A DNA stretch of 37,575 nt. Origin: a virus. Shown here piece after piece: positions 5,839 to 13,990 of this stretch. The translations under genes and the position numbers were made by a program. The notes beneath the pieces are model-generated. The model had not been told where the DNA came from. It made no database searches and was given only the letters and a program-made list of their open reading frames with translations. The first letter of the stretch is position 1; each line of letters begins with the position of its first letter. The stretch covers positions 1 to 37,575 of IMG/VR virus record IMGVR_UViG_3300044984_002961. One strand, 5' to 3'.

Positions 5839-8007
5839 ATGGATATTATCCAAGTCAAAGATGGAAAGAACAGGGTAACAATCAGTGTTGCCGAGAAGGG
5901 TGCTACTGGCCCACAAGGGCCACAAGGACAGGCGGCAAACCTGGTTCCAGCCACAAATACCACAATTGGTGGGATTACTGTCGGAGCAAACCTGACGATC
6001 ACAGGGAATGGGGTACTGTCGGTAGCCAATACGTTCCAGCCAAAACTTGCGAACACGACATATGGCTTGACTGACACAGGCGTCCCTTACACCCCTGGCT
6101 ACTCAAGCTATTATGTAAATGGCGATTATGTCACTAGCGGGCTTAAAAAGTCCTACATAGGCTTGCGTGGCGAAAGGGTGTTGCCTACCGGAGCGTATTT
6201 AGACCCTGATCAATATGCGATGGGCAGTTATCTTTACAACCCAAATGGAACACTACAGTCTGCTACCAGCGTCGAAACGGACGGGTCTACCCTTTCTTTT
6301 CAGTCGTCAAACACTCAACAGTTCTCTTTTATAGCAGCCCAACCGGGCTTTGCCTTCATTAATGCAAGTAACGCAACATCCCAAACCATTCTCAACCTTG
6401 GCAGTGGGGTTATCTCTGGTAATGCTCAGGGTGGACATTTTCGGCTCCGAGGCAACCTAGGTGGTACAGGGGATAACAGCCAAGACTATCAGCTTGCATT
6501 TGGGCCTACCTCTGGCTTTGACAGGGGGATCTGTTTTCAGCAGGCCGCTTTAAAGTCTACAATTGGATTCCAATATGCTTATACGGTTTCCAGTATTAGT
6601 TACAACATGACCAACGGATTGGTCTTTGATAACACGCCAGGTTTAGGCGGGTTTACAGGAAACCCAGGTACTTGCACTTCTTTTCAACACACAACTGACG
6701 CCGTCATTTCAGGCGTAAGAACTGGTACAGAGATCAGGGCATCACGAAATAAAGCCGAACTGTTTTATCTTAATATTTCGCCAGTCTACACATCCAACTC
6801 AATTCTAACCCAAGGCTACGCTGACACTCGTTATCAGGCTGTCGGGTCTTATCTCACATCCGCAAACCTGACCTTTGCCAATCTCACAGGCACGCCCACA
6901 ACGCTCGCCGGATATGGCATCACCGATGGTTTAACATCGGCCAATCTAACGCCCTACCTGACCATATCCAGTGCCAACGCAACCTACGCCGCCTTAGGCC
7001 ACACGCACTCGATTTCTGAGGTCACAGGACTTCAGACCGCACTTGATGCCAAATTACCTTCGGCTAATTTTACCTACGCAAACATCACTGGCAAGCCCAC
7101 TCTGGCAAACGTAGCTACATCAGGTAGTTACGCAGATCTCAGTAACACGCCAAACCTGACGTTATACCTGACAACGGCGAATGCAGCATCAAGTTACCTT
7201 CCATCAGCCAACTTTACGTATGCCAATATCACAGGAAAGCCATCGCTTGCTACGGTTGCCACCTCGGGAAGCTACACAGATTTAAGCAATACGCCTGCCG
7301 CATACAGCCTACCCACAGCGACCACATCGGTTCTGGGTGGAGTTAAGGTGGATGGTACGACCGTCACGATTACAGGAGGCGTTATCAGTGCCGCAACTGG
7401 CTCATCCTACACGCTTCCCACGGCATCGACAACGGTTCTTGGTGGAGTTAAGGTTGATGGATCATCCATCGTAATAAACAGCGGCATAATCAGCTCAACG
7501 TATTCATACACGCTTCCTGCTGCAACAGTATCCACTCTCGGTGGAGTCCGGCTCGGAACAGGTGTTGGCCTCGATGCAAACGGGTTCTTGACGACCGATG
7601 TCAAACTTGGTGCAAACAGCTTTACAGGCACGCAAAACCTACAGGATAACGAGCTGATCCGAGCCAAACTAAGGGATTACAGCGAATCTGTCTCCAGCCC
7701 AACAATTTCATCCGGCACGCTCACGCTTAATCTTGAAACATCGAATATCTTCACAGTCGCACTTAATGCCGCGATCACCACCCTGACGATCAGCAACCCT
7801 CCTGCAAGCGGTTCCGGTGGCTCATTCACTTTGATATTTACTGCTGACGGAACTGCCAGAGCAGTCACTTGGCCTTCGTCGATTAAATGGGCGGGCGGCA
7901 CTGCTCCAACGATCACATCTGCGATAGGCAAGGTGGATAGCTTTGCATTTTTCACCTCAGATGGTGGAACGAATTGGCAGGGTTACGTTGGGGGGCAGAA
8001 TTTCTGA
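5839..8007 (+). CDS. Long tail fibre / receptor-binding protein, 722 aa
   Basis: This is a typical modular phage fibre. Near residue 15 it has a short collagen-like stretch (GATGPQGPQGQ). The middle is a beta-rich shaft. From about residue 335 there are repeated units of the form SANFTYANITGKP followed by TSGSY-DLSNTP, and three LGGVKVDG/LGGVRLG repeats typical of trimeric fibre shafts. The C-terminal ~110 residues form a beta-rich tip (TLTLNLETSNIFTVAL, AVTWPSSIKW, FAFFTSDGG) seen at the ends of many phage receptor-binding proteins. GAGGTGAG precedes the ATG. Its stop overlaps the start of the next adhesin gene by one base. Fibre genes this close to the portal and before the capsid genes are an unusual order. 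Confidence 0.85.
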   Translation: MDIIQVKDGKNRVTISVAEKGATGPQGPQGQAANLVPATNTTIGGITVGANLTITGNGVLSVANTFQPKLANTTYGLTDTGVPYTPGYSSYYVNGDYVTSGLKKSYIGLRGERVLPTGAYLDPDQYAMGSYLYNPNGTLQSATSVETDGSTLSFQSSNTQQFSFIAAQPGFAFINASNATSQTILNLGSGVISGNAQGGHFRLRGNLGGTGDNSQDYQLAFGPTSGFDRGICFQQAALKSTIGFQYAYTVSSISYNMTNGLVFDNTPGLGGFTGNPGTCTSFQHTTDAVISGVRTGTEIRASRNKAELFYLNISPVYTSNSILTQGYADTRYQAVGSYLTSANLTFANLTGTPTTLAGYGITDGLTSANLTPYLTISSANATYAALGHTHSISEVTGLQTALDAKLPSANFTYANITGKPTLANVATSGSYADLSNTPNLTLYLTTANAASSYLPSANFTYANITGKPSLATVATSGSYTDLSNTPAAYSLPTATTSVLGGVKVDGTTVTITGGVISAATGSSYTLPTASTTVLGGVKVDGSSIVINSGIISSTYSYTLPAATVSTLGGVRLGTGVGLDANGFLTTDVKLGANSFTGTQNLQDNELIRAKLRDYSESVSSPTISSGTLTLNLETSNIFTVALNAAITTLTISNPPASGSGGSFTLIFTADGTARAVTWPSSIKWAGGTAPTITSAIGKVDSFAFFTSDGGTNWQGYVGGQNF

Positions 8008-9458
8008 TGTTAGCCAACATAATCCGCAATCGTAAAAAGACTGGTGTCGGTGGTGGTGGTGGTGGAGGTATCGTCATTGATGGTGGCGACCCTTACTATT
8101 CAGCCGTTTCGCTGATGCTCAGTATGGATGGAACGAATGGATCGACCACGTTTACGGATAGCAGTTTAAATGCACTGGCAGTGACTGCGGTTGGCAACGC
8201 TCAAATATCCACAACGCAGAGCAAGTATGGTGGAGCAAGTGCGTACTTTGATGGTAGCGGGGATGCTGTCCAAATCCCATATTCCGCTGCACTTGACCTT
8301 ACGTCTGGCGATTTCACAATCGAGGGATGGGTGTATTTTAACTCAGTCTCTGGAACCCCGACCATTATCACTCCATTTGGCACGGGAAACACTTTTGGCG
8401 GATGGGTAATCGTTCTTAACAGTAGCTCGCAGTTTGCATTCTACTTAAGCACAGCCGCGAATACGTGGAACGGACCCAGCAACGTACTGTTTTCTGCTAC
8501 TGCCGCTACTACCGGAACATGGTATCATTTTGCCCTAGTTCGGAATGGCAGCACATTTACTCCATATTTAAACGGCATCGCTGGTACAACAGCAACATTT
8601 AGTTCAACGCTGTACAATAACAGCAAGCCGCTGAAGATTGGTGCAGAGAAAGATAGCAACGGCTTTCCATTAAACGGCTACATCGACGACCTCCGCATTA
8701 CCAAATACGCTCGATACACATCAGCATTCACGCCACCCGCTGCGGCACTACCAGACATTTACAACCCAAATACAACCCTGCCTGTGACAGGTGCTGCACT
8801 CTGGCTGGACGCATCGCAGCAGAATACGCTGTTTACGGACGCTGGAACAACACCAGTCACAACTTCAGGCCAGAGTATTTACCAGTGGAACGATCTGTCC
8901 GGCAATAACAGGCACGCAGTACAGGCAACAGCAGGCGAGCGGCCAACGTGGGTTCCACCAGCAAGCGGGCAGAATGGGCTGGGGGCAGTCAGGTGCAGTA
9001 CAAGCCTTGAAACTCGTATTTATTATTCAACCCTGTCTAGCTCCAGCAAGACTATCTTTATTGTCCACAAGGGAGTTGCATCTGGCCTAATGGACACGCG
9101 ATTGTTCACGGTCAACGGAGACTATAAGGTCAACATCGGATCGACATCAACCACACTGTCCTTTGTACGAGAACTTATAGCGTGGACAAATTCTGGATTC
9201 AGCAAGATATATAACCCGACTGTATTCAATTTAACTTACACGAATACACCGTCATTCTCGGCAGTTTTGTCTAAATCTGAGTCTGCTGGGTCTACCACTA
9301 TCCAAACTATATTTTCGCAGGGAGGTGGTAGTGGATACCCAGATTATCTTAGCCAGTCAGGAGACTATTACGAAGTCGTCCTATTCACCCGAACGCTTAC
9401 TACTACCGAGATTTCGTCCATGAATAACTACCTAAGATCCAAATGGGGAACCCCGTAA
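8007..9458 (+). CDS. LamG/ConA-like two-domain tail adhesin, 483 aa
   Basis: The N-terminal ~35 residues include a basic segment and a seven-glycine linker. Residues ~45-255 form a concanavalin-A/LamG-like jelly roll (SVSLMLSMDGTNG-type start, AYFDGSGDAVQIP, DFTIEGWVYF, WYHFALVRNG, GYIDDLRITKYARY). Residues ~260-483 form a second related domain (ALWLDASQQ, WNDLSGNNRHAVQ, YEVVLFTRTLTTTEI). Such domains bind carbohydrates on cell surfaces. The ATG at 8007 overlaps the fibre stop (TGATG), and the 3' end overlaps the next ATG (TAATG), so these genes are translationally coupled. The job is probably host recognition as part of the fibre. Confidence 0.8.
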   Translation: MLANIIRNRKKTGVGGGGGGGIVIDGGDPYYSAVSLMLSMDGTNGSTTFTDSSLNALAVTAVGNAQISTTQSKYGGASAYFDGSGDAVQIPYSAALDLTSGDFTIEGWVYFNSVSGTPTIITPFGTGNTFGGWVIVLNSSSQFAFYLSTAANTWNGPSNVLFSATAATTGTWYHFALVRNGSTFTPYLNGIAGTTATFSSTLYNNSKPLKIGAEKDSNGFPLNGYIDDLRITKYARYTSAFTPPAAALPDIYNPNTTLPVTGAALWLDASQQNTLFTDAGTTPVTTSGQSIYQWNDLSGNNRHAVQATAGERPTWVPPASGQNGLGAVRCSTSLETRIYYSTLSSSSKTIFIVHKGVASGLMDTRLFTVNGDYKVNIGSTSTTLSFVRELIAWTNSGFSKIYNPTVFNLTYTNTPSFSAVLSKSESAGSTTIQTIFSQGGGSGYPDYLSQSGDYYEVVLFTRTLTTTEISSMNNYLRSKWGTP

Positions 9459-10036
9459 TGCAATATTGCCAAGTCAGTCCCAACGGTCAAATCTCAGGCC
9501 CACAGTGGCTACCACAGTCATTCACGACTGTCAGCAATTTTAACGCCCTCGACGATGCGAGTTTAGCCACATACGGCTATTACCCGTACACCCCATCGCC
9601 CATTCCAAGCTATAACCCTGCAACACAACGACTTTCTCAGAGCTTTGCAGTCAACGGATTTACCGTGACCGACATATACATAGTCATTGATCTGACGGCA
9701 GAAGAACAGCAAGCATACGTCATTCAAAGGCTTACCGAGATCGGTAACGGTATCGGCTCATTTCTCGATCAAGCGGTATCCGTAAAGCAATACGACAGCA
9801 TTCTTTCAGCTACAAGCTGGACGCTGAGCAACATTACGACCTACAAGTCTGAAGGTGATGCCGCAATCGCTTATCGCGACTCAATCTGGAGCTTGTTTTA
9901 CGGCATGGTTCAGGCTGTTCAGACGGGTACTCAGGCACTTCCAACCGTGGGCGAATTCTTTGCATCCCTGCCACCGCTCTGGCCTATCAACAACGGCAAC
10001 GGAACCTCCAACGGAACATCCAACGGGCCAATCTGA
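9458..10036 (+). CDS. Tail fibre assembly-like protein, 192 aa
   Basis: The N-terminus matches the style of phage fibre-assembly or fibre-tip proteins (GPQWLPQSFTTVSNF, LATYGYYPY, TVTDIYIVIDLTAEE). The rest is helical (AYVIQRLTEIGNGIGSFLDQ) and ends in an Asn/Gly/Ser-rich low-complexity tail. Overlapping start and stop codons on both sides tie it to the adhesin gene before and the membrane protein after. A chaperone role for the fibre is likely; a virion component is also possible. Confidence 0.6.
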   Translation: MQYCQVSPNGQISGPQWLPQSFTTVSNFNALDDASLATYGYYPYTPSPIPSYNPATQRLSQSFAVNGFTVTDIYIVIDLTAEEQQAYVIQRLTEIGNGIGSFLDQAVSVKQYDSILSATSWTLSNITTYKSEGDAAIAYRDSIWSLFYGMVQAVQTGTQALPTVGEFFASLPPLWPINNGNGTSNGTSNGPI

Positions 10037-10245
10037 TGACTTTCAGTGCTGCCGCCAAGAACTTTGTCGTGTTGATCACAGTTGCAATCGTGCTGCTGAT
10101 TGTTGATCTGATCAAGTGGCAAAGCGGCGGCGTGACATGGTCTGAAGCAATCTGGGAAGTCAATCAGCACAGTCTCAGCTTTGCTCTCGGGGTGGGGATC
10201 GTCTTGGGCCACTGCTTCACTGTTCCAAGGGGGATCAATAAATGA
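10036..10245 (+). CDS. Small membrane protein, holin candidate, 69 aa
   Basis: There are two predicted membrane spans (FVVLITVAIVLLIVDLI and LSFALGVGIVLGHCF) with a short polar loop between them and a basic C-terminus. Size and topology fit a class II holin, but no specific family is recognised. The ATG overlaps the previous stop (TGATG) and the gene overlaps the next by 4 nt. A second small two-span protein is encoded at 10842, so either or neither may be the holin. Confidence 0.6.
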   Translation: MTFSAAAKNFVVLITVAIVLLIVDLIKWQSGGVTWSEAIWEVNQHSLSFALGVGIVLGHCFTVPRGINK

Positions 10246-10487
10246 CCGCACGTGAATTACTCGACTGGCTCAGGGGCAGACCCAAGATCACGCCAGAAGA
10301 ACTGGCAAAACGAGCTGCACGCCAAAAGGCGATTGAGCGGTATGCAATAGATTCCAGACGGCACGCTCAGTTGGTCACCCAGCTTGTGAATGCCCCAGCT
10401 CCAGTGTTCCAAAACTATCTGGACGATCCGAACTACGTCTGGAACCCATCCGTTGTCCCAGTGCCACCCAAACCCAGGCCGATCTGA
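10242..10487 (+). CDS. Hypothetical basic protein, 81 aa
   Basis: The N-terminal half is helical and basic (MTARELLDWLRGRPKITPEELAKRAARQ, broken here into MTARELLDWLRGRP and PEELAKRAARQ). The C-terminus is proline-rich (VPVPPKPRPI). No family is recognised. It overlaps the gene before by 4 nt and the SNase gene by one base, so it belongs to the same coupled string. Confidence 0.6.
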   Translation: MTARELLDWLRGRPKITPEELAKRAARQKAIERYAIDSRRHAQLVTQLVNAPAPVFQNYLDDPNYVWNPSVVPVPPKPRPI

Positions 10488-10840
10488 TGAACCCAGTCGT
10501 CAACTACACCTACGCAGCCAGGCTTGAGCGAATCATCGACGGTGATACGGCAGTCTTAATGATTGACTTGGGTTTTGACATGCAAACACGGCAGCACGTG
10601 CGGTTCAAAGGCTATAACGCCCCAGAAATGCACAAGTCGCTCGCAATGGAAGGCATTAGAGCCAAGGCTGAACTGGAAACGCTTCTATTGGGCAAGCAAT
10701 TGGTGATCACAACCACCCAGGACTTCCAGCAGACCTTTGCTCGCTATTTGGCCGAAGTTTACGTGATCCACCAAACCGGCATCGAATCTGTATCAGAACA
10801 TATGATCAAATCTGGATTCAACGTCAAACAGGGGGATTGA
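10487..10840 (+). CDS. Staphylococcal-nuclease-like (SNase) protein, 117 aa
   Basis: The protein has the SNase OB-fold signature: RIIDGDTAVLMIDLGF (DGDT calcium-site strand), HVRFKGYNAPE (equivalent to the VRLxGIDAPE active-site motif with catalytic Arg and Glu), then GIRAKAELETLLLG, and FARYLAEVYV carrying the second catalytic Arg. These proteins cut DNA or RNA with calcium. No signal peptide is seen. It lies among small membrane proteins between the fibre and head modules. It may degrade host nucleic acid or act at entry. The fold is secure; the role is inferred. Confidence 0.8.
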   Translation: MNPVVNYTYAARLERIIDGDTAVLMIDLGFDMQTRQHVRFKGYNAPEMHKSLAMEGIRAKAELETLLLGKQLVITTTQDFQQTFARYLAEVYVIHQTGIESVSEHMIKSGFNVKQGD

Positions 10841-10841
10841 T

Positions 10842-11102
10842 ATGAGCGAAGACGAACTAAAGAATCTGCCGAGCCTTCAGGGCTACATCAACGTCGAAGA
10901 GCTTAAATCAACGCTCCTAAAGGCGTTCGGAACAGGCTCGGTTTCGGCTTTGATTCTAACCCTTCTGACTGTCATCCTCGAGAACCTCAGCAAGATTTAT
11001 GTAGGTCCGGCAGCAGCAGTCGTAATTTCAGTCGCATCCGCTTTAGCAGCATTGCTTAAGGCTCATCAAGTCGGGATGAAGTATTTACAAGAGGGCGAGT
11101 AA
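10842..11102 (+). CDS. Small membrane protein, second holin candidate, 86 aa
   Basis: After about 35 polar, helical residues come two hydrophobic segments (SALILTLLTVILENL and AAAVVISVASALAALL), followed by a short charged tail (HQVGMKYLQEGE). CAGGGGG stands before the ATG, one base after the SNase stop. Topology fits a holin or a small phage membrane protein. No exact family is recognised. Confidence 0.6.
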   Translation: MSEDELKNLPSLQGYINVEELKSTLLKAFGTGSVSALILTLLTVILENLSKIYVGPAAAVVISVASALAALLKAHQVGMKYLQEGE

Positions 11103-11113
11103 CAGGTTATAAT
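11084..11113 (+). promoter_or_regulatory. Internal promoter in the late region
   Basis: TTTACA (11084-11089), an 18-nt spacer and a perfect TATAAT (11108-11113) lie 25 nt before the next start codon. It overlaps the end of the preceding gene and would give extra transcription of the genes from 11138 on. Confidence 0.6.
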
Positions 11114-11137
11114 ATGCTTATATGAAGAGGCCTAGAA

Positions 11138-11473
11138 ATGTCGTCTTCCGTCGCCACCGTGTCAGCATACGACCGCACCGCACCCCAAGACCCCAATCGG
11201 ATCTTAGCGATGCAAACACCCGACCCCTCGTTCGACCTCCTGAACCCCAATGTGGGATGGGTGATCGGCCCAATTGCTGTCACAACAAACTGGGTGGGGG
11301 CCAATCTGGTGAATGTCGATCTGAGCTGGGCAGAGTTGCTGTACAGCGTTGCGGCTGTGATATATGCAAGTGCGGGCTTAGTGAAGAGCTTCAAAGAGAA
11401 GCGGCAATCCAACTCCTCCCCGACATCCAAATCATCTTCGACTGACAAAGAAGAGACAATCGACCTGAAATAA
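11138..11473 (+). CDS. Hypothetical protein with one membrane span, 111 aa
   Basis: The N-terminal half is polar; a moderately hydrophobic stretch (WAELLYSVAAVIYASAGLV) predicts one membrane helix, and the C-terminus is a Lys/Ser-rich disordered tail (SNSSPTSKSSSTDKEE). GAAGAGG lies before the ATG. It is the first gene after the internal promoter at 11084. Function is unknown. Confidence 0.65.
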   Translation: MSSSVATVSAYDRTAPQDPNRILAMQTPDPSFDLLNPNVGWVIGPIAVTTNWVGANLVNVDLSWAELLYSVAAVIYASAGLVKSFKEKRQSNSSPTSKSSSTDKEETIDLK

Positions 11474-11559
11474 CCTCTGTCCCCAGAAGGGTAAGGTGAT
11501 CTAAGTGCCGGTTGGTCAAACGGTTCCATCTATCCGAATCACTTGAAAGGTGAGCAATC

Positions 11560-11799
11560 ATGTTTATCGAAGCAGTTTTTCTCTACGCAGCACAGCCGGA
11601 ATGCCCAAAAGGCAATTGCAAGCCAGTCCAGTCGGTCACGACAACAACTACGGTTGAAAAGACTGTATCACCGCTGATCACTCTGCCTCCTCGCCCAGGT
11701 AATGGTAGTCGCCGCCCAAGGCTATTCCTTTTTAATCGCAAGCCAGCGGCAACGCAAATGAATTACATTTACATCTGTCCCAACGGGGCATGCAAATAA
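11560..11799 (+). CDS. Hypothetical secreted-type Cys/Pro protein, 79 aa
   Basis: A short hydrophobic start (MFIEAVFLYAAQ) may act as an export signal. It is followed by Cys/Pro/Gly-rich motifs (CPKGNCKPV and, at the end, CPNGACK) separated by Thr-rich and basic segments. AAAGGTGAG precedes the ATG. The stop overlaps the next ATG (TAATG). The paired CP-x-G-x-C motifs resemble small surface proteins of Planctomycetota; this is suggestive only. Confidence 0.55.
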   Translation: MFIEAVFLYAAQPECPKGNCKPVQSVTTTTTVEKTVSPLITLPPRPGNGSRRPRLFLFNRKPAATQMNYIYICPNGACK

Positions 11800-11981
11800 T
11801 GTTCACCCAACTCATCATACGCCTGATGACCCCACTGATCGTGGAAGTGATCAAGGAACTGCTCCAGCAACTCGCCAGGGGCGAAGTCGTAAGCCTCAAT
11901 GAGGAAACGGTTAAAGCCGCAATGGTTCAGCGTGAAGACGCTATTTCCAAAGCAGTAGCCGCAGCGACAGCTGGCCTGTGA
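11799..11981 (+). CDS. Hypothetical protein, 60 aa
   Basis: An amphipathic N-terminal helix (FTQLIIRLMTPLIVEVIKEL) is followed by a charged helical region ending AAATAGL. No family is recognised. It is joined by start-stop overlaps to the gene before (TAATG) and after (GTGA). Confidence 0.5.
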   Translation: MFTQLIIRLMTPLIVEVIKELLQQLARGEVVSLNEETVKAAMVQREDAISKAVAAATAGL

Positions 11982-12115
11982 TACGGGTGTTAGCTACTTT
12001 CGGATACATCATACTTGGAATTCTTATCGGTTTGTCCTTGTGTCTCTACTGGTCTATGGATGACGACTGGTATGAGAAGTGGGAACACCAGGACAAGCCG
12101 GAAGGGTGGGATTGA
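11978..12115 (+). CDS. Small single-span membrane protein, 45 aa
   Basis: A GTG start overlaps the previous stop by 4 nt. The product has one membrane helix (LATFGYIILGILIGLSLCLY) followed by an acidic, Trp-rich tail (MDDDWYEKWEHQDKPEGWD), so the tail would face outside or inside depending on the flanking charge. It ends 2 nt before the start of the next gene. The tight coupling on both sides makes it likely to be translated. Confidence 0.55.
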   Translation: MIRVLATFGYIILGILIGLSLCLYWSMDDDWYEKWEHQDKPEGWD

Positions 12116-12117
12116 TT

Positions 12118-12618
12118 ATGCTTTTCGCTGCACTGATGCTACTTGGGCAGACCTCGATCCCCTCTTTCAACGTACCTCCGGTAACGGAAGTCTCCGTTGT
12201 TTTTGTGGATCGCGGTAGGACATACGTTGTCGGTACACAATCTGGAACAGTCAAGGCTTATGACGGGCAGGAAACTGACCCTGAGAAGAAACCCGTTCCA
12301 CCGAACCTGACAGGCCTTGCAAACGAGTTCTGGTCCATAGTGACCATTACTGTGCCTGACAAGGCGAAACGCAAGCAAGGGGCATTAGCCCTCGACAAAT
12401 CGATACAGATCACTGAAGCACAGGCTGGAGCGTTGGGCCTGGACATGGCTCAGATAATCGGAGTATTGGCAAAGAGTGCTGACGACAATGGCATTCGGAC
12501 TTATTGGGCTGGTGTGGGTCTTGGCGATCTGCTTGCAAGCAAGGGGTACAAGACACGCGAAGAACTGCTGGCGGCATTAGCTGAAATCAAGAAAGCCTGT
12601 GAGGAGTTGAGCAAATGA
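12118..12618 (+). CDS. Hypothetical exported protein, 166 aa
   Basis: The chosen ATG gives an N-terminus MLFAALMLLGQTS that resembles an uncleaved or short signal sequence; GAAGGGTGGG lies upstream. The body has a beta-rich part (VVFVDRGRTYVVGTQSG) and a helical C-terminal half (TREELLAALAEIKKACEEL). Its stop overlaps the next start by 4 nt, linking it with the papain-like peptidase. It could be a peptidase partner or a spanin-like protein, but no motif proves this. Confidence 0.55.
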   Translation: MLFAALMLLGQTSIPSFNVPPVTEVSVVFVDRGRTYVVGTQSGTVKAYDGQETDPEKKPVPPNLTGLANEFWSIVTITVPDKAKRKQGALALDKSIQITEAQAGALGLDMAQIIGVLAKSADDNGIRTYWAGVGLGDLLASKGYKTREELLAALAEIKKACEELSK

Positions 12619-13523
12619 CCCCTTACGATGCTCTCAATTTCGGCTTCGGCTGGCACAAAGATCCTCAGGAAGTCGCCCGAATCGTCTCCGAAAACGGAAT
12701 TCAAGGCTTTTCCGCGACCGCTCCCCATCTCATGGATTCCGCTCCCACTGGGCCTGTCATACTGACAAAGTACATGGACATGGTCTGGGGCAAAGATAAA
12801 TGGATTTACAATCAGGGTTCCTGCGGCTCATGTGTTGCCAACGGTGCTGGGATGGCGGCAGAAATCCTCGTAGCCCAAGACATAACAGATAACGGTGCTG
12901 AGAATCCCGGTCGCCTTGACTGCATGTCCATTTACTGGGGAAGTCGTGTTGAAATCGGTGGTGGAAGAATTTCAGGGGAAGGCTCGGTCGGAGCTTGGGC
13001 GGCTCAGTATTTGCAGAAATATGGGGTTCTCCCCCGTAAGAAATATGCATCCGTAGATCTTACAAAATACAGTGCCGCACTCTGCTGCTCAAGTTATGCC
13101 CGTAAGGGTGTTCCTGACGACCTCGAGCCTACAGCAAAACTCCACCCAATCAAGTCTTACGCCAAGGTTGACTCCTGGGATGAACTGGTCAGTGCAATCA
13201 CCTCCGGCTATCCCGTCACAGTTGCTTCCGATCAAGGGTTCAGCTATACGAGAGACGCTAACGGATTCTCAGCCCCTAAAGGCTCATGGTCGCACCAGAT
13301 GATCATCATTGGGATTGACCTCTCAGACGAGTCCGCAGTGATCCTGAATTCATGGGGCAACGACTGGATCTCAGGCCCGAAACCTGACTGGATGCCCGCT
13401 GGTAGCTTCAAGATCCGCAAGAAAACTGCGGAAAGCATGCTTAAAGAGGGCGATTCCTGGGCCTTCAGCGATCTGGCTGGCTGGCAACGCAAAGAAATCC
13501 CTTGGGCGAAACTCAATTGGTAG
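12615..13523 (+). CDS. Papain-like (C1 family) cysteine peptidase, 302 aa
   Basis: The full C1 catalytic set is visible: the oxyanion Gln in NQGSCGSC (Q67), nucleophile C73 within GSCGSCVAN, catalytic His in GSWSHQMIIIG (H227) and Asn in ILNSWG (N245). There is no signal peptide and no obvious long propeptide; about 60 residues precede the active-site region. C1 peptidases are rare in phages. The gene lies between small membrane proteins and the head genes, so virion processing, release of progeny or cleavage of a host surface protein are all possible. The fold and catalytic residues are secure; the role is not. Confidence 0.85.
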   Translation: MTPYDALNFGFGWHKDPQEVARIVSENGIQGFSATAPHLMDSAPTGPVILTKYMDMVWGKDKWIYNQGSCGSCVANGAGMAAEILVAQDITDNGAENPGRLDCMSIYWGSRVEIGGGRISGEGSVGAWAAQYLQKYGVLPRKKYASVDLTKYSAALCCSSYARKGVPDDLEPTAKLHPIKSYAKVDSWDELVSAITSGYPVTVASDQGFSYTRDANGFSAPKGSWSHQMIIIGIDLSDESAVILNSWGNDWISGPKPDWMPAGSFKIRKKTAESMLKEGDSWAFSDLAGWQRKEIPWAKLNW

Positions 13524-13630
13524 CCTGGTCTTTGTTCCTGCTGTATTTCTACCTGTACCTGATCTTCAACACAATCGCTCTGGCAATAGGGACCATCAGA
13601 CATGCCTCAAGAACCAGACGACGACGATGA
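13517..13630 (+). CDS. Possible membrane microprotein, 37 aa, TTG start
   Basis: A TTG-initiated frame overlaps the end of the peptidase gene and the beginning of the next gene. It encodes one hydrophobic stretch (SLFLLYFYLYLIF) and a strongly basic end with RTRRRR. It fills the otherwise empty 78-nt gap. There is no clear ribosome-binding site, so this remains doubtful. Confidence 0.3.
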   Translation: MVAWSLFLLYFYLYLIFNTIALAIGTIRHASRTRRRR

Positions 13631-13922
13631 AGTCACAAAAAAGTCTCCGATTGACTCGCTTCTGGTCGATCTCGAGCAGATTGATGTTCAGGATAACGAA
13701 GGCTTTCAAGCCTGTGTCCTGCATCACTCCCGACTTCAATCGCTTCTGGGTGTCTGGCTACATGCCTCTCAAATGCAGTTAAGCAGCGAAGACGATTTGG
13801 TCATGGACGAACTCCGGCAGCAACTAAAACTCCTCTTGGCCGATCAAACCCATGACAAATACCTGAAGACAGTCAGCGTGTTTCGTGCAGGAGACTACAC
13901 GGCAGAACCGGAAAAGATTTAG
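13602..13922 (+). CDS. Hypothetical protein, 106 aa
   Basis: An acidic N-terminus (EPDDDDE) is followed by a helical protein (SRLQSLLGVWLHASQMQL, MDELRQQLKLLLADQ). No membrane segment or known motif is visible. It lies directly before the prohead protease promoter region. Its helical, acidic nature would suit a scaffold or head-assembly helper, but this is only inferred from position. Confidence 0.65.
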   Translation: MPQEPDDDDEVTKKSPIDSLLVDLEQIDVQDNEGFQACVLHHSRLQSLLGVWLHASQMQLSSEDDLVMDELRQQLKLLLADQTHDKYLKTVSVFRAGDYTAEPEKI

Positions 13923-13923
13923 T

Positions 13924-13953
13924 TTGCATCAACAATTGTTTATCTGTTAATAT
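13924..13953 (+). promoter_or_regulatory. Possible promoter for the head genes
   Basis: TTGCAT (13924-13929), 18 nt and TAATAT (13948-13953), inside an A/T-rich run, lie about 40 nt before the protease start. The -10 could also be read as TATATA a few bases later. Confidence 0.45.
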
Positions 13954-13990
13954 ATATAGGTGAGTATCTATCCATTGCGAGGAAAATATC

